Notes: generated from the letters alone by a model not told the origin. A stretch of DNA of 64,000 bases from Alsobacter soli (GCF_003004785.1 NZ_PVZS01000009.1:62001-126000); one strand, 5' to 3'; shown: positions 35,965 to 47,273, counted from the first letter of the stretch. Numbers and translations: made by a program.

Positions 35965-36996
35965 ATGACGACGAAGGCCATTCCAGTCAGCGAAGGCAGT
36001 CAGGTCGCTGAAGCGCGCCGGATTGTGGTGGCCTTGGCGGAGCGGGTCGGTTTCACGCCCGAGGAGGCAGGCCGGGCCGCCATCGTGGCCACCGAGCTCG
36101 CCACGAATCTCGTCAAGCATGGCGGCGGCGGGACCATCCTGTCGTCGCTGGTCTGCGAAAACGGGTCGGACGGCGTCGAGGTCATCGCCGTGGACAGTGG
36201 GCCGGGGATGGGTGACATCTCCGCGTGTCTGCGGGACGGTCATTCAACGGCTGGCAGCGCGGGCCAGGGGCTCGGATCCGTCAGCCGCCAGGCGCATTCC
36301 ATGGACATCGTGTCGTGGCCCGGTCACGGGACGGCTGTGCTGGCGCGCCTCGGTCGAGGCCGCACGCCGCCGCCGGGCCATTTCATCCCTCATGCCTCTT
36401 CGAGTCTCGCTTTCGGCGCTGTGTCTACGCCCAAGCCCGGAGAGGAGGTGTGCGGCGACGCCTGGGCCGTGGCCCGTGACCGCGAGGGACGCCCATTGCT
36501 GCTGGTCGCGGATGGCCTCGGGCACGGAGCGGCCGCGGCCGAAGCGTCGACCGCTGCGGTGCGGATCTTCTCGTCACGCGCCAGCGAGGTGTTCGACCTG
36601 ACGGACCTCCTGGAGCGGATCCATCACGGACTGCGGGCGACGCGCGGAGCGGCCGTCGCGGTCTCTGCTCTCGACGTCGCGACGGGCCGGGCCACATTCG
36701 CGGGAGTGGGCAACATCGCCGGAGCGGTGGTCAGTCCGGGCGATGTCCGCCGCATGATTTCCCACAACGGCTCGGCGGGCGTCTCGGCGCGCCGTTTTCA
36801 GGCCTTCGAATATCCGCTGCCGAGGGACTCGCTGGTGGTGATGCACTCGGACGGGATCTCCACGAGCTGGACGCTGGACCGTTACCCAGGTTTGTTCGCC
36901 GCCCATCCGAGCCTTATCGCCGCCATCCTGTGGCGCGACTGTTGCCGTGGGCGCGACGACGCCACCGTGCTGGTGGCGCGGAGCCCGCGGCCATGA
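35965..36996 (+). CDS. RsbT/RsbW-type ATPase fused to PP2C-like (RsbX/SpoIIE) phosphatase
   Basis: A 343-residue fusion. Residues about 1-140 form a GHKL domain (N box TELATNLVKHGGGG, GPGMGD). Residues about 145-343 form a PP2C-type phosphatase with GDAWAVAR, ADGLGHG and a final CRGRDDATVLVA, the metal-binding Asp residues of the SpoIIE/RsbX family. In Bacillus, RsbX dephosphorylates RsbR and RsbS to reset the stressosome. The fused kinase-like domain suggests both activities act on the same STAS partners. Overlaps the next gene by four bases. Confidence 0.9.
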   Translation: MTTKAIPVSEGSQVAEARRIVVALAERVGFTPEEAGRAAIVATELATNLVKHGGGGTILSSLVCENGSDGVEVIAVDSGPGMGDISACLRDGHSTAGSAGQGLGSVSRQAHSMDIVSWPGHGTAVLARLGRGRTPPPGHFIPHASSSLAFGAVSTPKPGEEVCGDAWAVARDREGRPLLLVADGLGHGAAAAEASTAAVRIFSSRASEVFDLTDLLERIHHGLRATRGAAVAVSALDVATGRATFAGVGNIAGAVVSPGDVRRMISHNGSAGVSARRFQAFEYPLPRDSLVVMHSDGISTSWTLDRYPGLFAAHPSLIAAILWRDCCRGRDDATVLVARSPRP

Positions 36997-38743
36997 GACA
37001 TCCCATCCTCTCCACGGCGCTCCGCAGCGAAATGGACGTCGTTTACGTTCGGCAGCGCGCCCGCAGCATCGCCGAGCGGCTTGGCTTCGACCAGCAGGAC
37101 CAGACGCGCATCGCGACGGCGGTGTCCGAAATCGCCCGCAACGCCTACGCGTATGGCGGCGGCGGCAAGGCCGAGTTCTTCCTGGAGACCGACGCGCGCC
37201 CCCAGGAGATAGCGGTCCGCATCTCGGACACCGGGCCCGGGATCCGCCAACTCGAGACCATCCTGGAAGGCCGCTACAAATCCCGCACCGGGATGGGGCT
37301 CGGCATCATCGGCGCCAAGCGGCTGATGGACCAGGTCTCGATCGAGACGGCTCCGGGCAAGGGCGCGGTGGTGGACCTGCGCAAGGCGCGCCCGGAACGC
37401 GCGGCGCCCATTCAGCCGAGCGCGCTGTCCTCGATTGCGGCCTCGGTCGCGCGCGAGAGCGAGAGCGACCCCATGGGGGCTCTCCGCGAGCAGAACCGGG
37501 AGCTGCTCAACAGCCTTTCCGAGCTCAAGGAGCGCAACGAGGAGCTGAACACGCTCAGCCGGGAGCTCGAAGACACCAACCGGGGCGTGGTGGCGCTCTA
37601 TTCCGAGCTGGACGAGAAGGCCGAGCAGTTGCGCCAGGCCAGCGAGCTGAAAACCCGCTTCCTGTCCAACATGAGCCACGAGTTCCGCACGCCGCTGAAC
37701 TCGATCCTGGCGATCTCGCGCATGCTGCTGGATCGTCTCGACGGCGATCTCTCGGCCGAGCAGGAGAAGCAGGTCGGATACATCCGGCAATCGGCGGAGC
37801 ACCTGACCGAACTGGTCAACGATCTCCTCGACCTCGCGAAGGTGGAAGCCGGCAAGCTCGACGTGAAGGTCACCCCATTCACCGTGACCGAGCTGTTCGG
37901 CGGCCTGCGCGGCGCGATGAAGCCGTTGCAGACCGCGGACGCTGTCTCGCTCACCTTCGAGGAGGAGGCCGGGCTTCCGGCGCTCCGGACAGACGAGGGC
38001 AAGGTGGCGCAGATCCTGCGCAATTTCATCTCCAACGCGCTCAAGTTCACCGAAGCCGGCGAGGTGAAGGTGAGCGCCGGGTGGAACCGGAAGAGCGGCG
38101 AGGTCGTCTTCGCCGTCAGCGACACCGGAATCGGAATCGCTCCCGCTGACCAGGAGCGGATCTTCGATGAGTTCGTGCAAGTGGAGAACCGCCTGCAGGC
38201 CCGTTCGAAAGGCACTGGGCTCGGCCTGCCGCTCTCGCGCAAGCTCGCGGAACTGCTCAAGGGGGCGGTGTCGGTGACCAGCGAGCCGGGGAAGGGATCC
38301 ACCTTCGTGCTGAGGATCCCCGCATCCTACGCGCCGGCCGCCCCTGGACGCGGCGCGACCGGCGCTGCCGGCCTGCGCAGGGTGCTGGTGGTCGATGACG
38401 ACGAGGCGTTCCGTTACGTGGTGCGCCAGATCATCTCCTCGGAGCCGGGCTTCGAAGTGGCCGAGGCGGCGAACGGCGCGGACGCCCTGGAGCTGATCCG
38501 GTCCGACCCGCCGGACGCCATCATCCTGGACATGCAGATGCCCGTCATGGACGGACCTTCGTTCCTGCGGGCGCTGCAAGGCGAGGCGGACATGGCGTCC
38601 CTGCCGGTGATCGTCTCGACATCTCACGTCATCGACCCGGACCTGCGGCGCAAGGTCGGATCGGCAAGGGCGGTTCTGAGCAAGGAGACGCTCTCGAAAG
38701 AGGTTCTCATGTCCTTGCTCGCCGGTGTGACGGGACCTGCAGC

Positions 38744-38747
<4 letters not shown>
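36993..38747 (+). CDS. Hybrid histidine kinase with N-terminal RsbT-type ATPase domain
   Basis: A 584-residue protein with an unusual order: RsbT-like GHKL domain (residues 10-135, N box SEIARNAYAYGGGG), a coiled coil (about 160-220, heptad Leu/Glu-rich), HisKA with His229 in NMSHEFRTPLNS, a second HATPase_c, and a C-terminal receiver with VVDDDEAF and ILDMQMPVMDG. The front domain could dock to the RsbR/RsbS complex as RsbT does, linking stressosome state to phosphorelay. No membrane segment. Overlaps both neighbours by four bases. Confidence 0.9.
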
Positions 38748-40363
<1,616 letters not shown>

Positions 40364-40400
40364 TCTGGCCGCGCCTTGGCGGTCGCCTACATAGCCGTGC

Positions 40401-41720
40401 ATGACAGAGCGCGCCGCCTTCCCCTCCAGTCCCTTCATCCAGCGATCCGACGCGCGGCGCGACGTCGACGTCGTCGTGATCGGCGCGGGCGCCGCCGGCA
40501 TCGGGGCGGCGCGAGAAGCCTTGGCCCGGGGCGCCTCCGTGCGCGTCCTGGAAGCCCGCGGGCGCCTTGGCGGGCGCGCCTTCACCGACCAGTGCGGAGG
40601 CGTCCCCTTCGATGCGGGCGCCGCCTATGTGCATTATGCCGACCGCAATCCCTGGGTTGGCCTGGCCGCCGAACTCGGAATCGCGCTCGAGCCGCACCGC
40701 GGGTGGGGAAGGGGCGTGCCCTTTCGCGGCGGCGTGCGCCTGCCGGAGCAGGACCGCCAGGAGCGCATGCGGGCTTCAGAGCGGTTCTGGCAGCTGCTTT
40801 ACGGAACCTCCGAAGGCCGCGACCTCTCGCTGGCGGACCTCGTGCGCGGGGAGGCCGACACCGTGGGGGAAGCGGCGCGGCGATATGGCGAGCAGGCGAT
40901 CGGCGAGGATCCGGAGCGGATCGGCGTCGCGGACCTCCGTCAGCTCTGGGAGGGGCCCGACAAGACGGTTCCGGGCGGCTATGGCGCGCTGGTGGCCGCG
41001 GCGGGCGCAGGGCTGCCGATCACCCTGAACGCAGCTGTTCGTCGGGTGGATTGGGGCTCGCATGGCGTCGTGGTGGAAGGGCCTGCCGGCTCCATCCGGG
41101 CCGGCGCGGCCATCATCACGGCGCCACTGGGCGTGCTTGCCTCGGGAAGCATCCGCTTCGATCCGCCGCTTCCGCCGGCCACTGCGGGAGCTATCGGCGC
41201 GTTGCGAATGGGCGCGCTGACCAAGGTGGTCCTCGCCTTCGACGGCGAGCGCTTTGGCTGGCCGTCGCCCAGCGACCTCTACCCGCTTGGGACGGGCTTC
41301 AACCTGGAGTTCTGGCCCTTCAACCGTGACATCGTGATCGCGACCATCGGGGGGACGCAGGCACGCGACCTGGTGCGCCTGGGAGAGGAGAGCGCCGCCG
41401 CGGCGCTTCTGGACGTGGTCGCCGATATCGTGGGGAGCGAGGCGCGTCGCCATGTGACGGCGGGGCGGCTTGCGGACTGGGTGAGCGATCCTTGCTCCCG
41501 AGGCGCCTACTCGTATGCGCCTCCGGGCGCGGCTGGCGCGAGAGCGATGCTGGCCGAGCCGATTGGAGGCCGACTGTTCTTCGCAGGTGAGGCCACCTCG
41601 GGCGGGGCCGACACGGTGGGCGGCGCGATGACGGTGGGTGGGGCCCTGATCGCCGGCCAGATCGCCGCCCAGCAAGCCTGCGCGCGGCTGAGAGTTGGGG
41701 AGCAGGCGTCCTCGGTCTGA
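40401..41720 (+). CDS. Flavin-containing amine oxidase family protein
   Basis: A 439-residue FAD enzyme. The dinucleotide-binding motif VVVIGAGAAGIGAAREA begins near residue 24 and is followed by EARGRLGGRAFTD, the GG doublet of the amine oxidase family. A C-terminal LFFAGEATSGGADTVGGAM binds the flavin. No signal peptide. The substrate (polyamine, other amine or a non-amine) is not evident. Convergent with the AraC-type regulator ten bases away. Confidence 0.87.
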   Translation: MTERAAFPSSPFIQRSDARRDVDVVVIGAGAAGIGAAREALARGASVRVLEARGRLGGRAFTDQCGGVPFDAGAAYVHYADRNPWVGLAAELGIALEPHRGWGRGVPFRGGVRLPEQDRQERMRASERFWQLLYGTSEGRDLSLADLVRGEADTVGEAARRYGEQAIGEDPERIGVADLRQLWEGPDKTVPGGYGALVAAAGAGLPITLNAAVRRVDWGSHGVVVEGPAGSIRAGAAIITAPLGVLASGSIRFDPPLPPATAGAIGALRMGALTKVVLAFDGERFGWPSPSDLYPLGTGFNLEFWPFNRDIVIATIGGTQARDLVRLGEESAAAALLDVVADIVGSEARRHVTAGRLADWVSDPCSRGAYSYAPPGAAGARAMLAEPIGGRLFFAGEATSGGADTVGGAMTVGGALIAGQIAAQQACARLRVGEQASSV

Positions 41721-41729
41721 GATTCGCCC

Positions 41730-42818
41730 CTATCGAGCGCTGTCCAGCAGCAGATCGCGGAGATCCAGGGCCCGGTGAACCGATCGCCATTGCTGGGGGC
41801 TTTCGCCCGACCAGTCGCGGAACGCGCGGGTGAAAGCGCTCGCTTCCGAGTACCCCAGCAGGAGAGCGATCTCGCTCAGAGGCATGGTGCTGGAGAGCAG
41901 GAGACGCTTCGCCATGTCGAAGCGAATGCCGCTCAACAGCTCGGAAAAGGTGGAGTCCTCAGCCGCGAGGCGGCGGGTCAGGGTGCGCTTGTTGAGACCG
42001 AGCGCGCGTGCGACGTCGTCGGCCGTCGGAGCCCCTTGGCGGAGGCTCAAGCGGATCGCACGGCTCACGTCCTCAACGAAGGGCCTTGAGTTCATCGCTT
42101 CCGCAGTCTCGATCTGACGCTTGAGATAGCGATAAAGCGCCGGGTCAGCGCCCTTGATCCTCCTGTCCATCAGGCTCGTCGGAAGCAGCAGGGCGTTCAC
42201 CTCGGAGTCGAAGCGGAGAGGAGCGTCGAAAACACGCCGGTAGGGCGCGACGTCATCGGGCCGCGACCGGGAGAGAAGGACCTCGCCCGCGCGCCAGTCG
42301 TCCCCGAGAAGCTTGCGCAGGGTGCGGTCCCAGAGGGCCAGCGCGAGCTCGATCAACTGGCCCATGCCAGGGGCGCTGACGTCCATGACCGTGTAGCCCA
42401 GCGCGATGACCTCCCGGGCCCTGTCCAGGATCGGAACGCCACGCCGGCCCTGGTGATGCAGGTAAAGAGCAAGGTCGTGCACGGCGGCTCCCAGCGTGGG
42501 CGCGTGCTGGATCAAGAAGCCGACCAGCCCCATGGAGGACGGCGTTCCCGCGGCCCCTACGAGCAGTCCGAAACATGGCAGGCCGGTCAGCCTTGCCGCT
42601 TTCTGCAGAAAAAGCCCGGCCGACTCGTATGAGATGATCGCGTCGGGGTCGTCGAAGAGGGATACGGCGATGTCGGCCAGGGCGCAAACCTGCTCCACCA
42701 GCAGCCCCTCCCTGCGGATCAAGTCGAGGGCGGGAACCAGAGGTCCTATCCGCATGCCCTGCGGGGGCGTGCGGATGGTGGGCTCGTCTAACTCGCTGTC
42801 GGTTCGTCGCTTGGGCAT
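41730..42818 (-). CDS. AraC family transcriptional regulator (OruR/ArgR-type N terminus)
   Basis: A 362-residue regulator. The N-terminal ligand-binding part (residues about 25-210) is of the arabinose-binding-like type found in OruR and QhpR relatives. The C-terminal 100 residues carry two helix-turn-helices; the second reads LSEIALLLGYSEASAFTRAF with the family ending SPQQWR. The target is unknown; the adjacent convergent amine oxidase is a candidate by proximity only. Confidence 0.9.
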   Translation of the reverse strand: MPKRRTDSELDEPTIRTPPQGMRIGPLVPALDLIRREGLLVEQVCALADIAVSLFDDPDAIISYESAGLFLQKAARLTGLPCFGLLVGAAGTPSSMGLVGFLIQHAPTLGAAVHDLALYLHHQGRRGVPILDRAREVIALGYTVMDVSAPGMGQLIELALALWDRTLRKLLGDDWRAGEVLLSRSRPDDVAPYRRVFDAPLRFDSEVNALLLPTSLMDRRIKGADPALYRYLKRQIETAEAMNSRPFVEDVSRAIRLSLRQGAPTADDVARALGLNKRTLTRRLAAEDSTFSELLSGIRFDMAKRLLLSSTMPLSEIALLLGYSEASAFTRAFRDWSGESPQQWRSVHRALDLRDLLLDSAR

Positions 42819-42959
42819 TTGGCCGGGGCGGTGCGAATGTTGGTACCACTACCGCCCGTTGAAGGCCCTCTCGTCAACTCTTGTTGAGCCCTGAATCAAC
42901 TTTTTGTGTCTCGGCAGACCAAGCCTCTTCACCGCTCACCTCGGGTGAGGGCTTTGCAT

Positions 42960-43649
42960 TCAGCCTATGCGGGCTAACTTCTCGAGCGTGGGGCGGTCGG
43001 TGACAGTCACGAAGGGGCCATCAATGCGGCAGCCGCTTTTCTCGATCTGGGCGAAGTTGCGGGACAGGCTTTCCGGCGTCATGCCCAGGCGCAGGGCCAG
43101 GGTCCGCTTGGAATAAGGCAACTCGAACCGGTCCGCGCCGCCGAAGTGGCGCTGCACCCTGAGGAGCCAGTGCGCGAGCCGCTCAATGGATGTGCGAAGC
43201 TTCTGTTCGGCCAGTTCCTTTGCGAGGCGGGTCGAGAGCGTAGAGGCGATTGAGGCCGCGGCGAACGCCAGGCCTGCATCCTTGGACATCGCGGGCACCA
43301 GGTTGGCGCCTGGAATTGCCAACAGGCGCGCCGTTGTCAGCGTGCGGGCCCCGTGGACCGGTTCGTCGCTCGAGAGAAGAGCGTCCAGGCCGACCGCCAA
43401 TCCGTCGCGGACGGTGCAGAGCATCGCCTCGCGCCCAGCCTCCATCGAGAAGAACTCGACGGCTCCCTCCAGGACGAGATGAACGAACCCGGGGCGCTCC
43501 CCGGCGCCGATCAGCTCGGTTCCGGACGGGACGCGCTGGACGAGGCAGACCCGGGCGAATTGCTCCAGAGTCTCCGCGGAAGCATCCCTGAAAAGCGGCG
43601 TGGACCGCAGGCCTTCCACGGAATAGCTTTGCTGGATCGTCATCAACAT
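42960..43649 (-). CDS. Crp/Fnr family transcriptional regulator
   Basis: A 229-residue regulator with an N-terminal cNMP-binding-type beta barrel (TPLFRDASAETLEQFARVC, then VLEGAVEFF) and a C-terminal winged helix with YSKRTLALRLGMTPESLSRN as the recognition helix region. No Cys cluster of Fnr type is seen, so oxygen sensing by an Fe-S centre is unlikely. GGAAG precedes the ATG. It stands alone between an AraC-type regulator and csbD. Confidence 0.9.
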   Translation of the reverse strand: MLMTIQQSYSVEGLRSTPLFRDASAETLEQFARVCLVQRVPSGTELIGAGERPGFVHLVLEGAVEFFSMEAGREAMLCTVRDGLAVGLDALLSSDEPVHGARTLTTARLLAIPGANLVPAMSKDAGLAFAAASIASTLSTRLAKELAEQKLRTSIERLAHWLLRVQRHFGGADRFELPYSKRTLALRLGMTPESLSRNFAQIEKSGCRIDGPFVTVTDRPTLEKLARIG

Positions 43650-43849
43650 GGGGTGCTTCCGCTCACATTATCGTTGCTCCGGCGCCAGCCAGGGCTGCGC
43701 CGGATGTCAGTCGGTCATCATGAGCGCCAACGTGCCTGAACGAATCGGCCGGTGCATGACAATCCGCGACGCGATTTATCTCATAGGTTGTATTACAGAG
43801 TGTAAATACCAAAAACGGGTATCGGCGAAGAGCGATTATCGAGAGTCCG

Positions 43850-43874
43850 AGAACGATCGGGCCGCTGGCGCGTT
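43850..43874 (+). promoter_or_regulatory. Near-consensus EcfG-type promoter of csbD
   Basis: AGAAC, 16 bases, CGTT: one mismatch (first G) to GGAAC-N16-CGTT. It lies 29 bases upstream of the csbD ATG. CsbD genes are general-stress genes in other bacteria, which supports it. Confidence 0.5.
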
Positions 43875-43903
43875 GTCCCTGTACTCAATGAAGGGAGAAC
43901 CCG

Positions 43904-44083
43904 ATGGACAAGCAGCACGTGAAGGGCGCGATGGACAAGGCCAAGGGCGCCATGAAGGACGCGGCCGGAAAGTTGACCGGCGACGCCAAGCTTCAGGCCG
44001 AAGGCAAGATGGACAAGGCCAAGGGCGACGCTCGCTCGGCCGCCGGAGACATCAAGGACGCCGCGCGCAAGTCCACCCGCTAA
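43904..44083 (+). CDS. CsbD family stress protein
   Basis: A 59-residue hydrophilic Lys/Ala/Asp/Gly-rich protein beginning MDKQHVKGAMDKAKGAMKDA, with GKLTGDAKLQAEGKMDKAKG as the core of the CsbD family (small proteins induced by general stress, function unknown). The motif D-K-A-K-G occurs twice. GGGAGAACCCG gives the ribosome site. A terminator follows. Confidence 0.92.
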   Translation: MDKQHVKGAMDKAKGAMKDAAGKLTGDAKLQAEGKMDKAKGDARSAAGDIKDAARKSTR

Positions 44084-44105
44084 GGGCTTCACCGGGTCAC
44101 ACGTG

Positions 44106-44132
44106 AAGGGCCGGAACGATCCGGCCCTTTTT
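44106..44132 (+). terminator. Rho-independent terminator after csbD
   Basis: AAGGGCCGG pairs with CCGGCCCTT across a six-base loop, followed by TTT, 22 bases after the csbD stop. Confidence 0.85.
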
Positions 44133-44151
44133 CAGCTCCATAAGACGACGA

Positions 44152-44177
44152 AAAAAGCCGACTCGCGCCGGCTTTTT
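44152..44177. terminator. Bidirectional terminator
   Basis: AAAAAGCCG (44152-44160) pairs with CGGCTTTTT (44169-44177), giving T runs on both strands. It separates csbD from the convergent secreted-protein gene. Confidence 0.8.
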
Positions 44178-44196
44178 CCTTTTGACGCCGCTCTAG

Positions 44197-44460
44197 TCAG
44201 TCGCAGCGACGAATCCGTCGCACAACGAGGTCTCCGTCGAAGTTCCGCTTGCGGATGGTGACAGTGCGGCAGTCGACAGATCCGGTCTCGAAGCGGCGAT
44301 ACCGGTCGCCACGGTCCCACCGATGCTCATAGCGGCGGCCGCTGTCCCAGTCGTGATCGCGACCATATCTTCCGCCCGTATCGATGGTCACGCTCTGGGC
44401 CATGGCTGCGGTTGAGCCCACGACCCCCAGGGCGAGGACGGCGACAGCGATCGGTTTCAT
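44197..44460 (-). CDS. Small secreted Arg/Asp-rich protein, unknown function
   Basis: An 87-residue protein with signal peptide (residues 1-22, ending AAMAQ). The mature part is rich in Arg, Asp and Tyr with repeated D-R/R-Y units (RYGRDHDWDSGRRYEHRW), then SVDCRTVTIRKRNFDGDLVV and a final Cys, so one disulfide is likely. GGAGG lies seven bases upstream of the ATG. An exact EcfG-type promoter 34 bases upstream suggests stress induction. Confidence 0.8.
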   Translation of the reverse strand: MKPIAVAVLALGVVGSTAAMAQSVTIDTGGRYGRDHDWDSGRRYEHRWDRGDRYRRFETGSVDCRTVTIRKRNFDGDLVVRRIRRCD

Positions 44461-44493
44461 GCTCAGGCCTCCATTCGTTTCCTTCGACTTGCT

Positions 44494-44518
44494 AACGCCA
44501 AGGCGGTTCGAGTGTTCC
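44494..44518 (-). promoter_or_regulatory. EcfG-type general stress promoter
   Basis: Minus-strand GGAAC (44518-44514), 16 bases, CGTT (44497-44494), an exact match pointing at the 87-residue secreted protein. Confidence 0.78.
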
Positions 44519-44691
44519 GGTCGCCGCTGAACGTCTCCCACGGCGATCTCACGAGATGGACTGCCCCGTTGTTGATCTTCGGCACGATGCCTGCATCGTG
44601 AACGACGTTGCGGAGGCATCATTTGCGACCCCATTCGGCGACGCCTATGGTGTGGCCTCACGCATACGGGCTTCCGAACAGGCGAGATCGC

Positions 44692-46977
44692 ATGGCTTCT
44701 TTCGCATCCCGTCCGCGCGTCCTGATCGCCGCGGCCGCCGCGACGCTGGCTTTGGTCGCTCCCGGAGCCGCCTCCGAACGCGTCGAGAGCCTGCTGGCGA
44801 AGATGACGCTCGAGGAAAAGGTTGGGCAACTCAATCTGGTGTCGGGGAACCACGCCGTGACGGGGCCTTTCGCGCCGCAGGATGTGCGCGACGCGATCCT
44901 GAAAGGGCAGGCGGGAGGCCTCTTCAACGTCTACGGAGCCGAGTATACCCACAGCCTTCAGGAAATGGCGGTGAAGGAGACGCGGCTGGGGATCCCCCTG
45001 CTGCTGGGCTTCGATGTCCTGCATGGCTATCGAACCATCCTGCCCATCCCGCTCGGCCAAGCCGCCAGCTGGGACATGAAGGCCATCGAGCAGGGCGAGC
45101 GGGTATCGGCCACGGAGGCCGCGGCGGCGGGCGTGAACTGGATCTTCGCCCCCATGGTGGACGTGGCGCGCGACCCGCGCTGGGGGCGCGTGGCGGAAGG
45201 CGGCGGCGAATCCGCCTGGCTCGGCGCCCAGATCGCGACCGCGCGGGTCCGGGGCCTCGAGGGCTCCAACCTCGCGAACACGGATTCGGTCGCCGCCTGC
45301 GTCAAGCACTTCGCGGGCAACGGGGCGACGGAGGCCGGGCGCGACTACAGCGGGCTCGACCTGTCCGAGCGCGCCCTGCGCGAGCAGCAACTGCCGCCTT
45401 TCCAGGCGGCGGTGGCGAGCCGCGCACGGTGCGTGATGGCCGCCTTCAACGCGGTGGACGGAGTCCCGGGTGTCGCCAACGACCGGCTGCTGCGGGACAT
45501 CCTGCGGCGTGAATGGGGTTTCGACGGCATCGTGGTGAGCGACTTCGGCGCAATCAGCGAACTGCCGGTGCATGGCGTGGCGGAGGACGGGTTCGACGCC
45601 GCGCGCATCGCGTTTCAGGCAGGCACGGATATGGACATGGAGAGCCGCACCTACGTGGCGTCCCTGCCCCTGCTCGTGCGCGAGGGCGCGGTGCCCGGGG
45701 GCGAACTGGACGAGGCCGTGCGCCGGATCCTGCAACTCAAGGAAGACCTCGGCCTCTTCGACGACCCTTATGCGCGCTCGGACCCGAGGCGGGAGGCGAC
45801 GCTGATCGGCTCGGCCGAGCACCGGACCGCCGCGCTGTCGCTGGCCGAGAAGAGCCTCGTCCTGCTCAAGAACGACCGGCAGACGCTTCCCTTCCGGAGA
45901 GACGCCAGGCGCGTGGCGGTGATCGGGCCATTGGGGGACGCCGGCGCGGATACGCTCGGCCCCTGGGCCGCGCACGGCGATCCCGATTCCACGATCACGC
46001 TGAAAGAGGGGATCGAGGCCGTGCTGGGCGGGAGCGCGCAGGTGTCGACGCTCGCCGCCGGCGCCGTGGATGGGTCAAAGCCTGCCGACATCGCGGGGGC
46101 GGCCAAGCTGGCCGCGCAGTCGGACATCGTGATCCTGGCGCTGGGCGAGCATGCGACGCAGAGCGGCGAGGCCGCGAGCCGCGCCTCGCTCGACCTGCCC
46201 GGGGACCAGATGGCGCTGGCTCGCGCCGTGCTCGCGGTTGGAAAGCCCACTGCAGTGGTGCTCTTCAACGGGCGTCCGCTCACGGTTGAGGATCTCGACC
46301 GCGAGGCGCCGGCGATTCTGGAGGCATGGTTCCCGGGCAGCGAGGGCGGGCTCGCGGTGGCCCGCACCCTGTTCGGGCTCAACGAGCCGACTGGTCGGCT
46401 GCCGATCAGCTTCCCCCGCTCGGTGGGGCAGATCCCGATCTACCACGATCACCTGCCGACAGGCCGGCCTGCGGCGCCGACCTACAAGCCCTACACGAGC
46501 GCCTATATCGACCTGCCATCAACCCCCCTCTATCCCTTCGGGTACGGCCTCTCCTACACACGTTTCGAAATGGGCGAGCCGCGGCTGGACCGGCTCCGGA
46601 TGGGGGCAGGGGAGACCGTCAGGGTATCGGTGGACGTGTCCAATGTCGGCGATCGGCGCGGCACGGCGCAGGCTCAGCTCTACATCCGTCACCGGGTCGC
46701 GCGTCTGTCGCGGCCGGTCCGCGAACTCCGCGGCATGGGGCGCGTGGAGCTCGAGCCCGGGCAAAGCGCCCAGATCGTGTTTTCGCTCACCGAGCAGGAC
46801 CTCGCCTATTGGCAGCCCGGCGGGCGTTTCGCGCCCCCGGAGGGCGGGCCGATCGAGGTGCATGTGGGGCCCGACTCCGGCCAGACCCGCATGGCGGTTC
46901 TCGATTACCGGCCGCGGGGTCCAAGCGTGGCGCACGATCCCGGCGTGCGGGTCGACACCGTCCGTCCGACGCCATGA
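44692..46977 (+). CDS. bglX: Periplasmic beta-glucosidase, glycoside hydrolase family 3
   Basis: A 761-residue GH3 enzyme that releases terminal beta-D-glucose from glucosides. A signal peptide covers about residues 1-27. The N-terminal barrel shows KMTLEEKVGQL, GFDVLHGYRTI, VKHFAGNGA and the nucleophile region IVVSDFGAI. The GH3 C-terminal domain has ALGEHATQSGEA, and the end (from about residue 655) is a fibronectin III-like domain (VSVDVSNVGDRRGTAQAQLY). The ATG that starts the signal peptide was chosen; an upstream in-frame ATG adds non-homologous sequence. Confidence 0.94.
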   Translation: MASFASRPRVLIAAAAATLALVAPGAASERVESLLAKMTLEEKVGQLNLVSGNHAVTGPFAPQDVRDAILKGQAGGLFNVYGAEYTHSLQEMAVKETRLGIPLLLGFDVLHGYRTILPIPLGQAASWDMKAIEQGERVSATEAAAAGVNWIFAPMVDVARDPRWGRVAEGGGESAWLGAQIATARVRGLEGSNLANTDSVAACVKHFAGNGATEAGRDYSGLDLSERALREQQLPPFQAAVASRARCVMAAFNAVDGVPGVANDRLLRDILRREWGFDGIVVSDFGAISELPVHGVAEDGFDAARIAFQAGTDMDMESRTYVASLPLLVREGAVPGGELDEAVRRILQLKEDLGLFDDPYARSDPRREATLIGSAEHRTAALSLAEKSLVLLKNDRQTLPFRRDARRVAVIGPLGDAGADTLGPWAAHGDPDSTITLKEGIEAVLGGSAQVSTLAAGAVDGSKPADIAGAAKLAAQSDIVILALGEHATQSGEAASRASLDLPGDQMALARAVLAVGKPTAVVLFNGRPLTVEDLDREAPAILEAWFPGSEGGLAVARTLFGLNEPTGRLPISFPRSVGQIPIYHDHLPTGRPAAPTYKPYTSAYIDLPSTPLYPFGYGLSYTRFEMGEPRLDRLRMGAGETVRVSVDVSNVGDRRGTAQAQLYIRHRVARLSRPVRELRGMGRVELEPGQSAQIVFSLTEQDLAYWQPGGRFAPPEGGPIEVHVGPDSGQTRMAVLDYRPRGPSVAHDPGVRVDTVRPTP

Positions 46978-47103
46978 GCCGAGGGTCCAGCCCTGCGTCG
47001 CCTGCATGGGCGACATTCCGGTAAAACGAACAATCGTCCGTTCTTTCGGTTGACCTCATCGCAGAAGCGAGTAGGGTGCCGGCGTTGCATCGTATTCGGC
47101 GGT

Positions 47104-47162
47104 GCGGCCGCGGGATTTTGAGCAGCAGCTTGCGCCGCGTCACCAAACGCTAAAGCGCCACG
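47104..47162 (+). ncRNA. SAM-II-like riboswitch
   Basis: The segment has the conserved SAM-II (metA motif) elements in order: CCGCGGGATTT (P1 5' side and the GATTT core), GCTTGC, CCGCG (P1 3' side), then AAACGCTAAAGC, whose GCTAAA closes the pseudoknot with the TTTGAGC loop. This class binds S-adenosylmethionine and occurs in alphaproteobacteria, usually before methionine genes. It precedes a leader ORF and metNIQ. The match was made by eye and not with a covariance model. Confidence 0.75.
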
Positions 47163-47195
47163 ACGCTGTCGTGGGCTCCCGACGAGGAGACCACC

Positions 47196-47273
47196 ATGAC
47201 CATGACGACCTTCGGAAACGCCTTCGCATCCTGCCGGTCCATGCCCGGCCGGTGTTGTCGACGCGCAGCCTGA
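47196..47273 (+). CDS. Cys-rich leader ORF upstream of metNIQ
   Basis: A 25-codon ORF starting MTMTTFGNAFASCRSMPG and ending with a Cys-Cys-Arg-Arg tract. A strong GAGGAG site lies eight bases before the ATG. It lies between the SAM-II-like element and the metN operon. Three Met and three Cys codons in 25, two Cys adjacent, suggest ribosome stalling on sulfur amino acid shortage, that is, a second regulatory layer. The GC-rich palindrome around 47310-47320 may be the responding hairpin. Expression is not proven. Confidence 0.55.
   Translation: MTMTTFGNAFASCRSMPGRCCRRAA

Noticed and set aside
44112-44140. GGAAC box near csbD terminator
   Set aside because: It is the loop side of the terminator stem and has no CGTT partner.
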